From an uncultured Eggerthellaceae bacterium (GTDB lineage Bacteria > Actinomycetota > Coriobacteriia > Coriobacteriales > Eggerthellaceae), in the NCBI GenBank assembly GCA_910589135.1, contig CAJUSL010000039.1:9990-18147 (forward strand): DNA of 8,158 nucleotides, in the 5' to 3' direction. The notes under the pieces are model-generated. The model had not been told where the DNA came from. It saw nothing but the letters and a program-made list of their open reading frames with translations, and searched no databases. Position numbers and translations under genes: made by a program. Positions within the stretch are counted from its first letter, which is position 1. The number at the start of each line of letters is the position of its first letter. Below, piece after piece: positions 6,416 through 8,158 of this stretch.

Positions 6416-6470
6416 GGTGCGATGGCGCAATGGCACGCTGGCGCGCAAGCGCAATGGCACGCTGGCACGC
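6409..6470. repeat. Short GC-rich tandem repeat, 24-bp period
   Basis: GCGCAATGGCACGCTGGC occurs at 6425-6442 and again, identical, at 6449-6466, a 24-bp period. A diverged partial unit (GCGCGCTGGTGCGATG) precedes it, so about two and a half units are present. The array lies in the 125-bp gap between the convergent hypE and phosphohexomutase genes. The core TGGCACGCTG is the same ten bases found, in reverse complement, in the repeat pair at 3572-3658. Confidence 0.8.
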
Positions 6471-6500
6471 ACCGACGGCGCACTCCCCTGCACGCATCTG

Positions 6501-8051
6501 CTAGTCGACCGGCGCGGTGACCACTTTTTCCGCCCAGTCGAGCAGCTGGTTCACGGCGTCGACCGTTTCCGCCTCGGCGTACACGCGCACCAAAGGCTCC
6601 GTGCCGCTGGGGCGCATCATCACCCAGGCATCGCCCTCGAGAAGCAGCTTCACGCCGTCGCAGCGGTCCACCCCGATCACGGCGCGACCATGGATGTCGA
6701 ACGGCTTCGCGTTGGGGATGGTGTCCTCGCGGAAGACGCGCATCTGTTCGTCGGTGACCGTCAGGCCACGGCGCGCGAACTCGAGCGTGCCCAGGTCGTC
6801 GAGCATTTCCCGAACGAGGGTGCCGAGGTCCTTGCCGGACTGGGCCATCATTTCGGTGAGCAGCAAAGCCATGAGCAGGCCGTCGCGCTCCTTCACGTGG
6901 CCGGGCAGCCCGATGCCGCCGGACTCTTCGCCTCCGACCATGACGCCGCCCTTGGCCATCTCGCCGTAGATCCACTTGAAGCCGACGGGCGTGCTGACGA
7001 ACTCGAGGCCCAGCTTGCGGCACAGGCGCTCGAGCAACGCGGACGCGGTAACCGTGGACACCACGCGGCCGCTTTCGCCGCGGTCGTGCATGTGCTTGGT
7101 GACCAGCGTGATGATGCGGTGCGGGTTGACGAAGTTGCCCTGGCTGTCGCCGGCACCGATGCGGTCGGCGTCGCCGTCGTTGATGAACAGCGCGTCGGCG
7201 CCTTCCTCGGCGACCTTCGCCAGGCCGCGGTCGACCCACGGCGGAATGGGCTCGGGGTGCAGCCCATCGAAGGTGGGGTCGCATGCGTTGTTGATTTCCG
7301 TAACCTGGACGCCCATGTCGCCCAGCAGCTGGGCCAAATGCCCGCGGCCGGCGCCGTAGAGCGGGTCGACCACCACGTGCAGGCCGGCGGCCTTGATGGC
7401 GTCGACGTCGACGAGCTGGCGGAGGGCGTCAAGGTAGGGCGTCATGAGGTCGACGACCTCGACCGGCTTGGTGTCGGCCATTTCCACGGGAACGAGCGAC
7501 GCGATGGCTCCGCCGGGGTTCTGCGGGTTCTGCAGCACGGCGTTGCGCACGTCGGCGATGTCGAGCGCGGCCAGCGCGGCGATGGCCGGGTTGCCGTCGT
7601 AGGGCTCGGGCGCGGCGGATTCCTGCATGACGGCCTCGACGACGTCGGTGAATTCCTTCGGGGAAGCGCCTCCGTCGGCCATGCGCAGCTTGACGCCGAG
7701 GTACTCGGCCGGATTGTGCGAGCTGGTGAGCATGATGCCGCCGACTGCGGCCTCGTCGCGCGCGACCGACCAGCACAGCGTGGGCGTGGGGCAGTAGTCC
7801 TGCGTGAGCTTCACGAGGAAGCCGTGCTCGGCGGCAACCTGGGCCGCAAGCGCCGCGTAGGCGTGCGCGTCCTGGCGGCAGTCGTGCCCGACGATGAGCA
7901 CGCCCGGCCTCTCGGGGGTGGCGCCGGCCTCGAGGGCGGCGGCTTTGAAGGTGCGCGCGGACGCGTCAACCACCTTCACCAGGCTAGGAACGGTGAAGTC
8001 TTCCCCGATGATGGCTCTCCAGCCGTCGGTTCCGAAGTGGATGTCTGCCAT
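6501..8051 (-). CDS. Alpha-D-phosphohexomutase (phosphoglucomutase/phosphomannomutase family)
   Basis: This enzyme moves phosphate between C1 and C6 of a hexose phosphate through a phosphoserine and a bisphosphate intermediate, feeding glycogen, wall or surface-sugar synthesis. All four active-site loops of the family are present in the 516-residue product: the phosphoserine loop TSSHNP (109-114, Ser111 catalytic), the metal loop DGDADR (292-297), the sugar-specificity loop GGEESGG (373-379) and the phosphate-binding loop RPSGTEP (480-486). The N-terminal FGTDGWRAIIG (6-16) is also typical. The sequence alone does not settle glucose against mannose specificity; GEESGG-type loops occur in both. 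Phosphoglucosamine mutase is less likely. The ATG at 8051 has a ribosome site (GAAAGG) about 8 nt upstream. It lies 53 bp downstream of a tRNA-Arg gene on the same strand, and I see no promoter between them. Confidence 0.93.
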   Translation of the reverse strand: MADIHFGTDGWRAIIGEDFTVPSLVKVVDASARTFKAAALEAGATPERPGVLIVGHDCRQDAHAYAALAAQVAAEHGFLVKLTQDYCPTPTLCWSVARDEAAVGGIMLTSSHNPAEYLGVKLRMADGGASPKEFTDVVEAVMQESAAPEPYDGNPAIAALAALDIADVRNAVLQNPQNPGGAIASLVPVEMADTKPVEVVDLMTPYLDALRQLVDVDAIKAAGLHVVVDPLYGAGRGHLAQLLGDMGVQVTEINNACDPTFDGLHPEPIPPWVDRGLAKVAEEGADALFINDGDADRIGAGDSQGNFVNPHRIITLVTKHMHDRGESGRVVSTVTASALLERLCRKLGLEFVSTPVGFKWIYGEMAKGGVMVGGEESGGIGLPGHVKERDGLLMALLLTEMMAQSGKDLGTLVREMLDDLGTLEFARRGLTVTDEQMRVFREDTIPNAKPFDIHGRAVIGVDRCDGVKLLLEGDAWVMMRPSGTEPLVRVYAEAETVDAVNQLLDWAEKVVTAPVD

Positions 8052-8104
8052 GGGATTGCCTTTCGACGTTTTGGCGGGTTTCGCGAGGTGCCGCGAGAGA
8101 CAAG

Positions 8105-8158
8105 TGGTGCCCCCGATAGGAATCGAACCTACACACCCGGTTTAGGAGACCAGTGCTC
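8105..8158 (-). tRNA. tRNA-Arg (anticodon CCT), 3' portion
   Basis: On the minus strand the visible part holds the end of the D arm (GAGC-A), an anticodon stem CTGGT/ACCGG around the loop CTCCTAA (anticodon CCT, reading AGG), and a 4-nt variable loop GTGT. A T arm GTAGG-TTCGATT-CCTAT follows, then the acceptor 3' strand CGGGGGC, discriminator A and an encoded CCA (8107-8105). The short variable loop excludes Leu and Ser. The 5' acceptor strand and most of the D arm lie beyond the right edge, so folding cannot be checked in full. AGG is a rare arginine codon in GC-rich genomes, so this is a minor-codon tRNA. Confidence 0.92.

Noticed and set aside
8081..8096. TCGCG/CGCGA hairpin between the tRNA and phosphohexomutase genes as a terminator
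   Set aside because: Only a 5-bp stem and no T-run after it on the minus strand.

Overview
The window reads as chromosomal DNA of a high-GC Gram-positive anaerobe. The best guess is class Coriobacteriia, family Eggerthellaceae (Eggerthella/Gordonibacter/Adlercreutzia-like). This rests on the GC-rich third codon positions, the actinobacterial gene order dnaK-grpE-dnaJ, a clostridial-type 2[4Fe-4S] ferredoxin, and nickel/hydrogenase-maturation genes. The lineage is an inference; the gene families are read directly from the sequence.

Layout. (a) 1-3002, minus strand: a heat-shock chaperone operon. A strong vegetative promoter (TTGACA, 17-nt spacer, TATGAT) drives dnaK, then grpE (3-nt gap) and dnaJ (20-nt gap; only its J-domain is in the window). 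(b) 3003-3197 is AT-richer and gene-free. (c) 3198-3439, minus: a 62-residue ferredoxin gene with a clear intrinsic terminator. (d) 3641-4201, minus: an unrecognised 186-residue protein with a repetitive N-terminus. Its last 18 bases are duplicated 69 bp further on. (e) 4247-4298: a very AT-rich divergent promoter/operator region between gene (d) and the plus-strand genes. (f) 4417-6375, plus: an unrecognised 84-residue His/Cys-containing protein, the nickel-responsive repressor gene nikR, a 126-bp hairpin-forming element, and hypE. (g) 6380-6470: a terminator hairpin and a short GC-rich tandem repeat between the convergent hypE and phosphohexomutase genes. (h) 6501-8051, minus: an alpha-D-phosphohexomutase. 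(i) 8105-8158, minus: the 3' part of a tRNA-Arg(CCT).

How the parts work together. DnaK, GrpE and DnaJ form one chaperone machine (Hsp70, nucleotide exchange factor, J-protein). NikR senses Ni(II), and HypE makes the cyanide ligands of [NiFe]-hydrogenase, so region (f) looks like a nickel-regulated hydrogenase-maturation unit. The small protein encoded directly before nikR may belong to the same process. The ferredoxin is a general low-potential electron carrier. The phosphohexomutase interconverts hexose-1- and hexose-6-phosphates.

Most of the window is ordinary housekeeping DNA. The parts most worth a second look are the 126-bp inverted-repeat element before hypE, the small gene before nikR with its AT-rich control region, a 22-residue insert in DnaK, the inverted repeat around the dnaK promoter, and short repeats shared between intergenic regions.
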